A stretch of 60,796 nt of DNA from Phycisphaerales bacterium. Its GTDB lineage: Bacteria; Planctomycetota; Phycisphaerae; Phycisphaerales; SM1A02. Every line of letters starts with the position of its first letter. Within the stretch, counting starts at the first letter, position 1. Positions 8,177 through 16,079 of this stretch are shown one piece after another. Below the pieces are notes generated by a model. The model searched no databases, was not told the origin of the DNA, and saw only the letters and a list, made by a program, of their open reading frames with translations. The translations under genes and the position numbers were made by a program. The stretch spans positions 1 to 60,796 of the forward strand of contig JAKVBU010000019.1 of the NCBI GenBank assembly GCA_022446885.1, read 5' to 3'.

Positions 8177-8988
8177 ACCGCCTGAGGCAAATCACTCTGT
8201 CTCAGGCATGCCATCACCAGTTCTCGGTGAAGCCTGACCAAGTGGGGGGCGCCTGATCGCAGGGCAACCACGTGTGCCCGAATCGTCTCCACGTCGCCGC
8301 GGGCGACCGGTCCCATGACGACACCACCTCCGGCTCGCTCGGAAAGCATGTCGCCGGCTCGTCGCACCATCGGGCCAAGTGCCCGGGCACCCGTGGCCGG
8401 GTCATGGCCCAATTGCGTCCAAACTGTGGCAGCATCTGCCAGTAGGCCGGACATCAGGCCGCCCACCAGGGCGGCGGAAGCGTGATACAGGGTGCGGTGT
8501 TCAGGGGCGATGAAGACCGGATGCATGCCAAGATCTTCGGCCAGCGCATGCAGCCATGCCCTTGACGCCTCATCGCCGTCGATCGCCGCGGTGGCCCCCA
8601 CGAGTATGTGAGGGTTGGTGTCGGCCTGATTCAGCACCATCAGTGGGTGCAGCGACGCAGTGCTGGCCCCTTTTTCACGGGCGCTATCCAGTGGGGCGCA
8701 GGTTGAGGCGCCCGAGCAGTGCACGACAAGTTGGCCGGGCCCAACCTGCAGCAACGCACACACCTGCTCAATGGCGTCATCTGGCACGCACAGGATCAAG
8801 ACGTCGGATGTTGAGGCCTGTACAAGATCCACGCAGGGCACTTGTAGTGATCGCGCAAGAGGTGCGTCAGCGCTGCGGCTGCTGATACATGCCAGAGGTC
8901 GATTGCATCCTGCGATGCTCCGTGCCAATACGCCACCGGCGGCTCCGGTGCCGATGATGGCGATGGAACTTTGTGCGTCGAGGGCCAT
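8092..8988 (-). CDS. Rossmann-like/DUF2520 oxidoreductase-like protein
   Basis: A 298-residue protein with an N-terminal NAD(P)-binding Gly motif (IAIIGTGAAGGVLARSI), then CISSRSAD, LILCVPDDAI and HCSGAST, followed by ASLHPLM and a helical C-terminal DUF2520 domain (YHASAALVGGLMSGL). The architecture resembles F420-dependent/6PGDH-like dehydrogenases, but the substrate is unknown. The ATG follows a TATTCT box (8996-9001, minus) by 7 nt. The 3' end overlaps the opposing DUF1569 gene by 85 nt. Confidence 0.85.
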   Translation of the reverse strand: MALDAQSSIAIIGTGAAGGVLARSIAGCNRPLACISSRSADAPLARSLQVPCVDLVQASTSDVLILCVPDDAIEQVCALLQVGPGQLVVHCSGASTCAPLDSAREKGASTASLHPLMVLNQADTNPHILVGATAAIDGDEASRAWLHALAEDLGMHPVFIAPEHRTLYHASAALVGGLMSGLLADAATVWTQLGHDPATGARALGPMVRRAGDMLSERAGGGVVMGPVARGDVETIRAHVVALRSGAPHLVRLHRELVMACLRQSDLPQAVQASIKSALEGPPSAASDTTSSRTGAST

Positions 8989-9066
8989 GGCACGCAGAAT
9001 AGTGGTGGACGTGCGCGATCGCCCAACTGGGGCGGCGGGTGATCAGGTGATCAGGCTATCAAGACC

Positions 9067-9651
9067 TCAGCGACGTCGGCGACGTGCGATCAGGCACAGG
9101 CCCACCAGCGCCAAAGTGCCTGGAGCCGGAACCAGCGATTGGTATCGCAGGATCAGCCGCCCGCTGAGGAATGCGCCTGCCGGCTGGCCGGATCCGTCGT
9201 CCCAGTTGCTGGCAACCAGCAGGTCGACGGTACCTTCAGCATCACTGAACAATTCCAAGAGATCGACTGCCAATGAGCCGCTGGTGGGGCCCACCACGCC
9301 ACTCTCGAACGTGTCGGGGAAGGGCTGGGTGAGTACATCGAAAGCGGTGCCGGCTGAGTCAACGGCTCTGAATCCCATCCAAGCTTCGTTGGCCCAGTTG
9401 GGAACACCGATGTTGTTGTAGGTTTCGATGACAACATCTTCCCAGGTGAGCTCGACCAGTCGCGCTGGGCCGATGCCCAGATCTGCGATCACCTGAGGCG
9501 AGCCGGGAAGGTAGAGGTCCTCATTGAACTCGTAGATGACCTCTTCCAACAGGCCCGGGTTGCTGGCTGTGGCCGGTGCGCTCAACAGCGTGATGGCCGC
9601 CATGGCGGCCAACAGCGTGAAGGGGCGTGAAATGGAATTGAGGGCACTCAT
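9067..9651 (-). CDS. Secreted protein with PEP-CTERM-like sorting tail
   Basis: A 194-residue protein with a Sec signal (TLLAAMAAITLLSAPATAS) and a C-terminal sorting signal VPAPGTLALVGLCLIARRRRR-like: a VP-x-P motif, a hydrophobic stretch and an Arg cluster, as in exosortase substrates. The central part is a beta-rich domain of unknown role. The promoter region carries TAGACT 12 nt before ATG, inside a 16-nt block shared with the choice-of-anchor-B gene with one mismatch. No exosortase lies in the window. Confidence 0.8.
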   Translation of the reverse strand: MSALNSISRPFTLLAAMAAITLLSAPATASNPGLLEEVIYEFNEDLYLPGSPQVIADLGIGPARLVELTWEDVVIETYNNIGVPNWANEAWMGFRAVDSAGTAFDVLTQPFPDTFESGVVGPTSGSLAVDLLELFSDAEGTVDLLVASNWDDGSGQPAGAFLSGRLILRYQSLVPAPGTLALVGLCLIARRRRR

Positions 9652-9656
9652 CTCTT

Positions 9657-9672
9657 CAGTCAGAGTCTACCT
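9657..9672 (-). promoter_or_regulatory. Upstream element AGGTAGACTCTGACTG
   Basis: Read on the minus strand, AGGTAGACTCTGACTG lies just before the PEP-CTERM gene and differs by one base from the block at 14430-14445 before the choice-of-anchor-B gene. The inner TAGACT is a candidate -10 box. Confidence 0.4.
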
Positions 9673-9703
9673 TTGGGGGGGCTGCAGACGAAGCCCAAGA
9701 GGC

Positions 9704-10159
9704 TCAACGCAGACCAAGCGTCTCGACGATGGTCCGCGCCGCTTCATTGGGCAGACAGCCGAAGCCCCAGAGTTCACGAAGATCAGTCTGGTTGGTGCCG
9801 GTGGCCTGCATGACTTCGCCCTCGGCAAGGTCGTAACGCGTCTCAGTCTGCCGCAGCAGGCTGTAGACGTGTTCACACCACGCAGGGAAGGGCGTTGATA
9901 GGGGGCCGGTACCAGGTCTGTAGGCTGCCATTGAAGGGAATCCGTGTCTCCAAGACCCACTACGCAAGGGCATCGGCACAGGTGTGCACGAAACCGGGAT
10001 TTTTTCGGCCTCTGCCGGAAGCAAGGCCGAATCGAGCCCAACGAGGGCCCATGTCAGGGGCATCGGCTCGGTTTTGGGGTGCCATGAGGGAGATGGGGCA
10101 AAACGACGCCTCTGGGGGCTTCTGTGCCAGTCCAACTCGACAGGCCTAATCGGTTGCAT
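9704..10159 (-). CDS. Hypothetical protein downstream of the DCC1/LMF fusion
   Basis: A 151-residue frame whose start overlaps the end of the DCC1/LMF gene by 14 nt. The C-terminal third has ordinary coding character (acidic helix with TRYDLAEGEVMQ and NQTDLRELWGFG, then a conserved-looking ending), while the first ~35 residues are Pro/Arg-rich and may be untranslated; an internal ATG (MPLTWALVG) is a plausible start. No domain is recognised. The tight spacing suggests co-transcription with the fusion gene. Confidence 0.5.
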   Translation of the reverse strand: MQPIRPVELDWHRSPQRRRFAPSPSWHPKTEPMPLTWALVGLDSALLPAEAEKIPVSCTPVPMPLRSGSWRHGFPSMAAYRPGTGPLSTPFPAWCEHVYSLLRQTETRYDLAEGEVMQATGTNQTDLRELWGFGCLPNEAARTIVETLGLR

Positions 10160-12083
10160 CCATCCGGATAGGTGGTGATTGCATGATCAGCCGCCGTGTC
10201 CACCACTGATCGCCCGTGTCGGCCGAGTCTGCAGGTGCGTACTGCCAGAGCGACCATCTGAGCCAATTGCCCGCGGTCAGATGGGGTTGATCTGGCGCCA
10301 GGAGGCTTCCAACGGAGGCCGATCGCCTGATGAGCGCCTCGGTCAGATCGGGCAGCACGATGTTGGTGCGGAATCGCTGCCAGGCCGTGGATGCGGTCAA
10401 TACGCCTGCGTCGTGCAGACGTTCGTATGCAAGGGCGTCAAACCACAGTTGCCAGTCGAGGCGAGGCATGCCCGGCTGGCAGAAGCGTGGGGCCTCATCG
10501 AGCGGGCCCGGCTTGTACCTGAACCGCACCGGGGTCCAGTGTTCGTTGTCAGTACTGACCTCAAGCGTTACCTCGGGGCGCGTGGTTGTCATCGTCGCAA
10601 ACAGCCCGTAGTTGGATGCTACGTGCCAAGGCCACCACATCCCGGACCACTGTGCAACCAGATTGGGCATGGCGGAGGCGTGCCAGTACCAACGAGGCAG
10701 GCTGATCGAGCAGATGAAGATGCCTGCGGCCAGCACAAGACATCGCCGCCACCATCGAGGACGGGATGTGACACCCACCTTGAACAGATGTCGCGCCGCC
10801 CGTGGCCACAAGAGCAGCAGCATTGCGTCGTCGATGGCAGCAAGGGCCAACACGATGGTGAGCCAGTTGAAGAACCCGTAGTTGCCCGTTGCCGCGATGC
10901 CAAGTTGCAGGGCGATGATTGAACATGCTGCAATGAGCCTTGGGATGCGACCCAGCAGCAACAGCCACGGCAGCCACAACTCGGCGACAAACATCGCTTC
11001 ACAGGCCAGTTTCAGTACCCATTCGGGCAGCGCCATCGCCCACCAGGCGGGCCACCATGGCAAGGGCTGCGTCCAATAGTGGTAGGACAAGGCCGTGCAG
11101 TCAGCCCAGACGGGGTCTTGCGAACTGAGTTTCACCAACCCCGACAGCACCATGAGCTTGATGAGCAAGAGCGTGAGGAGCAGGCGTATGAACGCCGATG
11201 GCCGCGAGGCGCGAGGGCTGTGCAGCCAGACAACCCCGGGCGAGAAGCACACAGCCAGAAGGCCCGCTTCCAGCAAGAGCATGTCCCACGGGTATCCGGT
11301 GAAGACGCCTGCTGCATTCACCAGTGACAGGTACAGCGCCCAGCACAGGGCGGCGCTCAGAAGGGGAACCAGGCCCACAACCATGCTCAGGGCGGCAACC
11401 ACGCCGATGATCCAGGTCGCCTGCAACAGTCCATCGCCGCCGAACCACTGCAGCGTCGGAAGGTTCATGAAGCCCATGTCCGGGGCTCGGGCCGTGAACG
11501 TCTCGATCAAACCGGTAATGGGCTGCAGCCCATCTGCGCCGATGAGCCCGTCAAGTTGATGCCCCAGCGATAGGAACGCGATCAGCCAGATCAGTCCCAT
11601 GCAGCGAAGAAACACTCGGCGTGTCAACTGCCAGGTGTCCGGAATCTCCACCTTGCCCAGCAGGGCGCGAGAGGCTCGATCACACCCTCCGCGGTGTCGG
11701 GCAACCCAGTTGTAGACGGCTTCGCTCACTCTGGCGACGCCCGGTACGTGGCGATAGAGCACAAGTGGCCAGCCTCTTACGCCACCGCGAGCGAGGATGG
11801 TGCAAACGGCTTCAGCCCCACGCACATGCGTACCGTCAGGCTCAACGAGATGGATGGCGCTGGCAAGCGCCTCACGTTCGATGGAGATTGATCCCGGCCG
11901 TTTTTGCAGAGTGGTCCACGCAAAGGTGTCGCCGGTCAGGGCATACCAGCGGCTGGCCCACCGTCGGCAGAAGGTGCACTCGCCGTCCCAGACAACCAAC
12001 GGACGATCGCCCGGTGTCTGGGAAATTGGGGGACCACTTCCGCAGCCCTTGGCACATCCGGTACATCCGCCGCAGGAGGACAT
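10146..12083 (-). CDS. Fusion of DCC1-like thiol oxidoreductase (DUF393) with lipase maturation factor-like membrane protein
   Basis: A 645-residue two-part protein. Residues 1-20 form a Cys-rich lead (SSCGGCTGCAKGCGSG). Residues ~28-140 match the DCC1/YuxK family (VVWDGECTFCRRWASRW, with a C-x-x-C). From ~155 there are about ten hydrophobic segments, and the soluble C-terminus (EVSTDNEHWTPVRFRYKPG, PRLDWQLWFDAL) matches lipase maturation factor (LMF1) proteins. LMF1 supports folding or disulfide formation of secreted lipases in eukaryotes; bacterial members are uncharacterised. The fusion suggests redox-assisted folding of exported proteins (inference). It lies 79 nt downstream of the choice-of-anchor-B gene, with a strong hairpin between. 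Confidence 0.85.
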   Translation of the reverse strand: MSSCGGCTGCAKGCGSGPPISQTPGDRPLVVWDGECTFCRRWASRWYALTGDTFAWTTLQKRPGSISIEREALASAIHLVEPDGTHVRGAEAVCTILARGGVRGWPLVLYRHVPGVARVSEAVYNWVARHRGGCDRASRALLGKVEIPDTWQLTRRVFLRCMGLIWLIAFLSLGHQLDGLIGADGLQPITGLIETFTARAPDMGFMNLPTLQWFGGDGLLQATWIIGVVAALSMVVGLVPLLSAALCWALYLSLVNAAGVFTGYPWDMLLLEAGLLAVCFSPGVVWLHSPRASRPSAFIRLLLTLLLIKLMVLSGLVKLSSQDPVWADCTALSYHYWTQPLPWWPAWWAMALPEWVLKLACEAMFVAELWLPWLLLLGRIPRLIAACSIIALQLGIAATGNYGFFNWLTIVLALAAIDDAMLLLLWPRAARHLFKVGVTSRPRWWRRCLVLAAGIFICSISLPRWYWHASAMPNLVAQWSGMWWPWHVASNYGLFATMTTTRPEVTLEVSTDNEHWTPVRFRYKPGPLDEAPRFCQPGMPRLDWQLWFDALAYERLHDAGVLTASTAWQRFRTNIVLPDLTEALIRRSASVGSLLAPDQPHLTAGNWLRWSLWQYAPADSADTGDQWWTRRLIMQSPPIRMDATD

Positions 12084-12107
12084 GGGTCCCCAGCCTAGTT
12101 CATGTGA

Positions 12108-12137
12108 CAGCCCGCCGCGGCGAACCGCGACGGGCTG
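12108..12137 (-). terminator. Strong hairpin, 13-bp stem with TTCG loop
   Basis: Thirteen pairs (one G-T) flank a four-base loop that reads TTCG on the minus strand. It follows the stop of the choice-of-anchor-B gene and precedes the DCC1/LMF gene. No clear T-tract follows on the minus strand, so it may be a pause, RNA-stabilising or partial terminator element. Confidence 0.5.
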
Positions 12138-12161
12138 AGATTGTTTGATTGAGCGATGGAA

Positions 12162-14402
12162 TCAGCAGTCGCTGCCGAATGCGCCCAGCACGGCGAGAAT
12201 GTCTTCGACGCTGTACTCATCACCGAACCCGGCGACGGCAGTGAGGATGTCATTGACGTCAACCATACCGTTTCCATCGAGGTCGCCAGGGCAGGCCTCG
12301 TCATCACACTCGATGCTGCTGATCGTGATGGCATCAACAGCAGCCTCAACCACAGATCCGGCATTCAGATCGCCGACGGTGAATCGAAGCCGAGTCATGT
12401 CGCTTGGTGAGTATCCGCTGATTCCGGCAAGATCAAACTCGACCTCGTACCAGCCACCACTGGCTTCGGGGCCGGAGGGGCCGACTTGTTCCAATTGCGT
12501 CCACGTGGCACCACCGTCGTCGGAAATGTCCACGTACATGCTGTCCTCAGATGGGGATGCCCCATAGGTGTTGTCCAGCCAGCGAGCGTAGGAGAGCACG
12601 CCGCCCGCTGCCGCGTCGATCGAGGGCGATGTAAGCACGGTTGTGCCGCCATCGACATCGCTGTTGCAACCGCTGGCCGACGAATTGTCGGTCAGGGCGC
12701 AGGCGCCCGAGCCGTCGAAGTCTGATGGGGGATCGCCACGACCGCAGTCGACAGGCACACCCACGCCCCACTGGCCGTCGGTCGCGTCGCCGGAGGTTTG
12801 CCACCCGGCGGAATTCTGGAAGTCCACGTCGAGAGCGGTGTCCATGCTGTCGGCGGAGACCGCTGACCCGTGGCCAATGGCGGAGGCGTCTCCGGTGTCG
12901 GCCGCGACTCTGGCGTGGTACTCGACAACATCTCCGCAGTGCGAGGCGCCAAAGAGGGCTCGAAGCACAGTCGGGTTGCCTTGACTGATGACCTGCAGTT
13001 GTGACTGGTGCGTGCCGTTGGAGTCTGCCCAACTGAGAACGGACTCGTCTGCATCGAGGGCGACGCCCTCGGCGAAGGTCACGCGGATGTCGAACGAGTC
13101 GCCACCTGCAGGAGTGAGCTGATCAGGCGTTTCGCCGAGCAGTTCGACAGACATGGCCGGCGGCTCGAGCCGCCACACGAAGAGGCCTCGCTCCAGATCG
13201 GAGCCGATCAACGTGCCGCTGGGGAAGTAGGGATAGACCGACCAGAGCCCATTGAAGGCGGCGCTGTCGCCTTCGGGGTAGGTGTCGAACCAACTCACCT
13301 GAACCGGGGAGAGGCGGTTTGAGATGTCGAAGATCCGCACGCCACTCTGGTAGTTGGCCTGATACATCATGTTGCCGTTGATGTACAGATTGTGATCCAC
13401 CGAATTCATGCCCGAAGTGCAGGTGCCGGCTTGGAACGGGGCGGCCAGATTCGAAACGTCGATGATCCGAGTCGTGGTTTGCGAGCCTGTGTTCTGCTCG
13501 TCGAGTTCATCGTTGAGATAGAAGTACTGCAGGTCTTCTGAGAGCCAGCCCTGATGGCTGTAGTTGTTGTTGCTGTGCTGCAGGTGCGACAGTTCAACGA
13601 TGTTGCTCTTGTTTGTGACGTCGAGAATCGTCAGGCCGGTCTCACCCCAGCCGTTGTTGTATCCGGCGCAGCAGAAGGCGATTTCTCGCCCGGCCCACTG
13701 GCCACCATCATCGGGCCATGTGATCACCTGGGCATCGTGCACGTAGCGGTCGGTCCAGTCTGCCACGTGTGGGGGATTGACCGGATTCGCATTGAGGTCG
13801 TAGATTCGCAGCCCGTTGCCGCCACCGCCACATCGGTAGAGGAACCCGCTGTCTTCATTGAGCACGATGTTGTGCGTTGCAGCGGTTCCACCACTTGTGA
13901 CGGTGCCCTCCAGTGTGACCAGCCCGAGATCGACGTTCGTCAGGTTGATCACCTGAATGCCACTGCCACCTTCACTGACAGCATAGGCACGATGCTCGAA
14001 CACCTTGATGTCACGCCACAAAGAGTTGGGGCCGTTGATTTCGGCGACGATGCTGGCGTTGTCCGGATCGGTGATCTCAACCACGGCTGTTCCCGCTTCG
14101 TGGGTGAACAGGGCGTACTCACGCCCGCTCGGTGAGGTGTATCCCCAGCAGTCGGAACCGGTGGAGGGATTGCCCTGAAACTCGCCCAGGGGAATCCACG
14201 AGACCATCTCGATCTCGCCGTCAGCGTCGAACATGCCACGGGGCATCGGGGGATCCACGGCCTTGCGCCACGCCGTTGTGCCGATGGGAGACTGGCGATC
14301 CTGCAACTTGGGGTCGTCCTCGTGAGCCATGCCCACAGAGGTCAGAATCGCCAATGCTGCCGTAAGGCTGACAGCCATCTCTAGAGGACAAGCCTGCTTC
14401 AT
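12162..14402 (-). CDS. Choice-of-anchor B family exported protein with dockerin-like tail
   Basis: A 746-residue protein with a signal peptide (ending near SVGMAHED). Residues ~60-420 form an LVIVD/propeller region with repeated statements such as AVVEITDPDN, IQVINLTNVD, LRIYDLNANP, LTILDVTNKS, RIIDVSNLAA and VRIFDISNRL, typical of choice-of-anchor-B proteins. A jelly-roll-like region with DDGGATWTQLEQVG follows, then the C-terminal tail CPGDLDGNGMVDVNDILTAV with a second half-repeat, a dockerin-like two-helix module. Extracellular or surface location is expected. GGAG lies about 10 nt before ATG. It sits 89 nt downstream of the di-haem peroxidase gene, so it may belong to that unit. Confidence 0.88.
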   Translation of the reverse strand: MKQACPLEMAVSLTAALAILTSVGMAHEDDPKLQDRQSPIGTTAWRKAVDPPMPRGMFDADGEIEMVSWIPLGEFQGNPSTGSDCWGYTSPSGREYALFTHEAGTAVVEITDPDNASIVAEINGPNSLWRDIKVFEHRAYAVSEGGSGIQVINLTNVDLGLVTLEGTVTSGGTAATHNIVLNEDSGFLYRCGGGGNGLRIYDLNANPVNPPHVADWTDRYVHDAQVITWPDDGGQWAGREIAFCCAGYNNGWGETGLTILDVTNKSNIVELSHLQHSNNNYSHQGWLSEDLQYFYLNDELDEQNTGSQTTTRIIDVSNLAAPFQAGTCTSGMNSVDHNLYINGNMMYQANYQSGVRIFDISNRLSPVQVSWFDTYPEGDSAAFNGLWSVYPYFPSGTLIGSDLERGLFVWRLEPPAMSVELLGETPDQLTPAGGDSFDIRVTFAEGVALDADESVLSWADSNGTHQSQLQVISQGNPTVLRALFGASHCGDVVEYHARVAADTGDASAIGHGSAVSADSMDTALDVDFQNSAGWQTSGDATDGQWGVGVPVDCGRGDPPSDFDGSGACALTDNSSASGCNSDVDGGTTVLTSPSIDAAAGGVLSYARWLDNTYGASPSEDSMYVDISDDGGATWTQLEQVGPSGPEASGGWYEVEFDLAGISGYSPSDMTRLRFTVGDLNAGSVVEAAVDAITISSIECDDEACPGDLDGNGMVDVNDILTAVAGFGDEYSVEDILAVLGAFGSDC

Positions 14403-14429
14403 TGTTGGGCATCTCCTTCACCCACTCCC

Positions 14430-14449
14430 CAGTCAGACTCTACCTGATG
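14430..14449 (-). promoter_or_regulatory. Candidate promoter/operator CATCAGGTAGAGTCTGACTG
   Basis: The minus-strand block contains TAGAGT as a possible -10 box 33 nt upstream of the choice-of-anchor-B start. Its left half (CATCAGGTAGAG) recurs before pyrC and, with one change, before the enolase-family gene; its right half recurs before the PEP-CTERM gene. Confidence 0.4.
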
Positions 14450-14490
14450 AATCGGCCTCGCCGAAGCCCAGATCGATGTTCGGGGCCCAT

Positions 14491-15705
14491 TCAGGTGGCT
14501 TTTTCGCCGCTTGCCGCGTCAGGGGCCCCATCTTCGAGGCTCTTCAGGAATGCCTCCAGCGCCTGCAGGTCTTCAGGGGGCAGATTCAATGGCTTCAGGA
14601 TCGTCTCCTGATGGTGATCGAATTGCACCTGCCCCTCGAGCGTGTTGTAGAAGTCGAGCACCTGAGCGATCGTCTCGAAGCGGCCATCATGCATGTAGGG
14701 GCCGGTGATCGAGACGTTTCGAAGGCTCGGTGTTCGCATCGCCCCCCAGTTACCCGGGGCGTCTACGGCATTGGCCGCTCGCCGGGCCGCTGGTGAGGTG
14801 GGATCATCGGACCACTTGCCGTTGAGTCGAAATGCGCTCGCACGCGCCTTTGCAAGCCCGCCTGCTCGGCCCAAATCTGCCGGTAGGAGGCCATCCTTGG
14901 GCGGCAGGCCCAGCGAGTGAAAGGCCCGGTCGGTCATCAATGGTCCCGCATGGCAGTTTCGACAGCCGGCCTCGCCCATGAAGAGCTGCAGGCCGCGAAT
15001 GGCAGGGGGCGAGAGAATGCCATCAGTCGATCGCCCCTCAGCTAACGCCGTTGCGAATCGATCGAATGGAGATGTGCCAGGTTGCAGTGTCCGCTCGAAG
15101 GCCGCGATCGACTTGCCGATGTTCACGAATGCGCCGGTCACGGCGTCGCGATCTGCGTCACTCATGCTGGCCCATGCGTCAGTTCCCGGCTTGGCGCCAT
15201 CGGGCACACCATCGAGGTCGGGCATTGGTCCGAAAAGTGTCTCGTACCGTGATCGGAGTTCAGGCATGGCCGCCAGCGTCTTGACCACATCGCCTCGTGA
15301 CGAATTGAACTCTGCTTCATGCTCAAAGGGGTGCAGCGCCTGGGCCCAGAGCGAGTCCGCTCGACCATCCCAAAAGAACCACCGTTGATGAGCCACGCCG
15401 GTCAGTTGCGGCGTATTGCGCGTGCCAACCCCCTCGCCCTTCGCAACCGGGAGCCCATCGGTGAACCCGCGATCAACCTTGTGGCAAGTCGCGCAGGAAA
15501 CGGTTCCGCTGCTGGAGAACACCGGCAACTTGAAGCACATGGCGCCGAGTTCGATCGCGGTGGGGTGGTCGGCAACTCGATTACTCGTGTCATCTGGAAG
15601 AGCCGGCACCGGACTCATGCGTGCGACGATCCGCCGCTCACGCTCGGTCAGGTCCGAACCCCCGTCGGTGACGCACAGGCAGCCGGCCAGAGCAAGCAGG
15701 ATCAT
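14491..15705 (-). CDS. Di-haem cytochrome c peroxidase / MauG-like lipoprotein
   Basis: A 404-residue protein with a lipobox-like start (LLALAGC). Two c-type haem motifs are seen, C71-A-T-C-H75 and C248-R-N-C-H252, with the family segments FWDGRADSLWAQALHPF, RTPSLRNV and GPYMHDGRF. This is the cytochrome c peroxidase/MauG/MbnH family: peroxide reduction or long-range oxidation of a protein substrate. The start overlaps the stop of the YtkA-like gene (ATGA). The tight pairing with a small exported protein resembles MauG- or MbnH-type systems, which act on a partner protein; a peroxidase role is equally possible from sequence. Confidence 0.92.
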   Translation of the reverse strand: MILLALAGCLCVTDGGSDLTERERRIVARMSPVPALPDDTSNRVADHPTAIELGAMCFKLPVFSSSGTVSCATCHKVDRGFTDGLPVAKGEGVGTRNTPQLTGVAHQRWFFWDGRADSLWAQALHPFEHEAEFNSSRGDVVKTLAAMPELRSRYETLFGPMPDLDGVPDGAKPGTDAWASMSDADRDAVTGAFVNIGKSIAAFERTLQPGTSPFDRFATALAEGRSTDGILSPPAIRGLQLFMGEAGCRNCHAGPLMTDRAFHSLGLPPKDGLLPADLGRAGGLAKARASAFRLNGKWSDDPTSPAARRAANAVDAPGNWGAMRTPSLRNVSITGPYMHDGRFETIAQVLDFYNTLEGQVQFDHHQETILKPLNLPPEDLQALEAFLKSLEDGAPDAASGEKAT

Positions 15706-16079
15706 TCCAGAATGACATCCGACTCGGCTCGGTGAACGACACCCTCTTCATCGGTGATGTTGAAGTGCACACGCCACAGACCCGGCATGTGGAAGAGCAT
15801 GTCGCTGGCCAACCAGGTGTCATGCGAGAGTTGTCTGACGTCACTCTTGTGCAGCATGCCGTGGCGATGGTCCGGCATGGTGGCATCGATGTCTACCGTT
15901 TTGGGGGCGGGCTCCACTCGGGCCCGAACCACGAAGTACTCATCCACCACGATGTCCTGCTGGGAAGCCGTGTCCCAATACACCGTGAAGGACTCGTCAT
16001 GTGTGCTCGCCTTGTGGCCACGCAGCGATGTCGTGCAGGCTGCGCACAGCAGAGGCAGAGTGAACAGGAGCGTCTTCAT
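15702..16079 (-). CDS. YtkA/FixH-like small lipoprotein
   Basis: A 125-residue protein with a lipobox signal (TLPLLCAAC). The mature part is one immunoglobulin-like beta domain with ATMPDHRHGMLHKSDVR and MLFHMPGLWRVHFNI, as in the YtkA-like family. The His-x-His-x-Met cluster (DHRHGM) could bind copper. Three tryptophans lie in YWD, DTWL and GLWRV. It overlaps its neighbours by 4 nt at both ends, between the NHL protein and the di-haem enzyme, and is thus a natural candidate partner or substrate for that enzyme (inference). Confidence 0.8.
   Translation of the reverse strand: MKTLLFTLPLLCAACTTSLRGHKASTHDESFTVYWDTASQQDIVVDEYFVVRARVEPAPKTVDIDATMPDHRHGMLHKSDVRQLSHDTWLASDMLFHMPGLWRVHFNITDEEGVVHRAESDVILE

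Noticed and set aside
7020-16079. Link between 3-hydroxyanthranilate dioxygenase and possible Trp-to-kynurenine protein modification
   Set aside because: Shared chemistry words only; the genes are far apart, on opposite strands, and free kynurenine is not released by MbnH-type enzymes.
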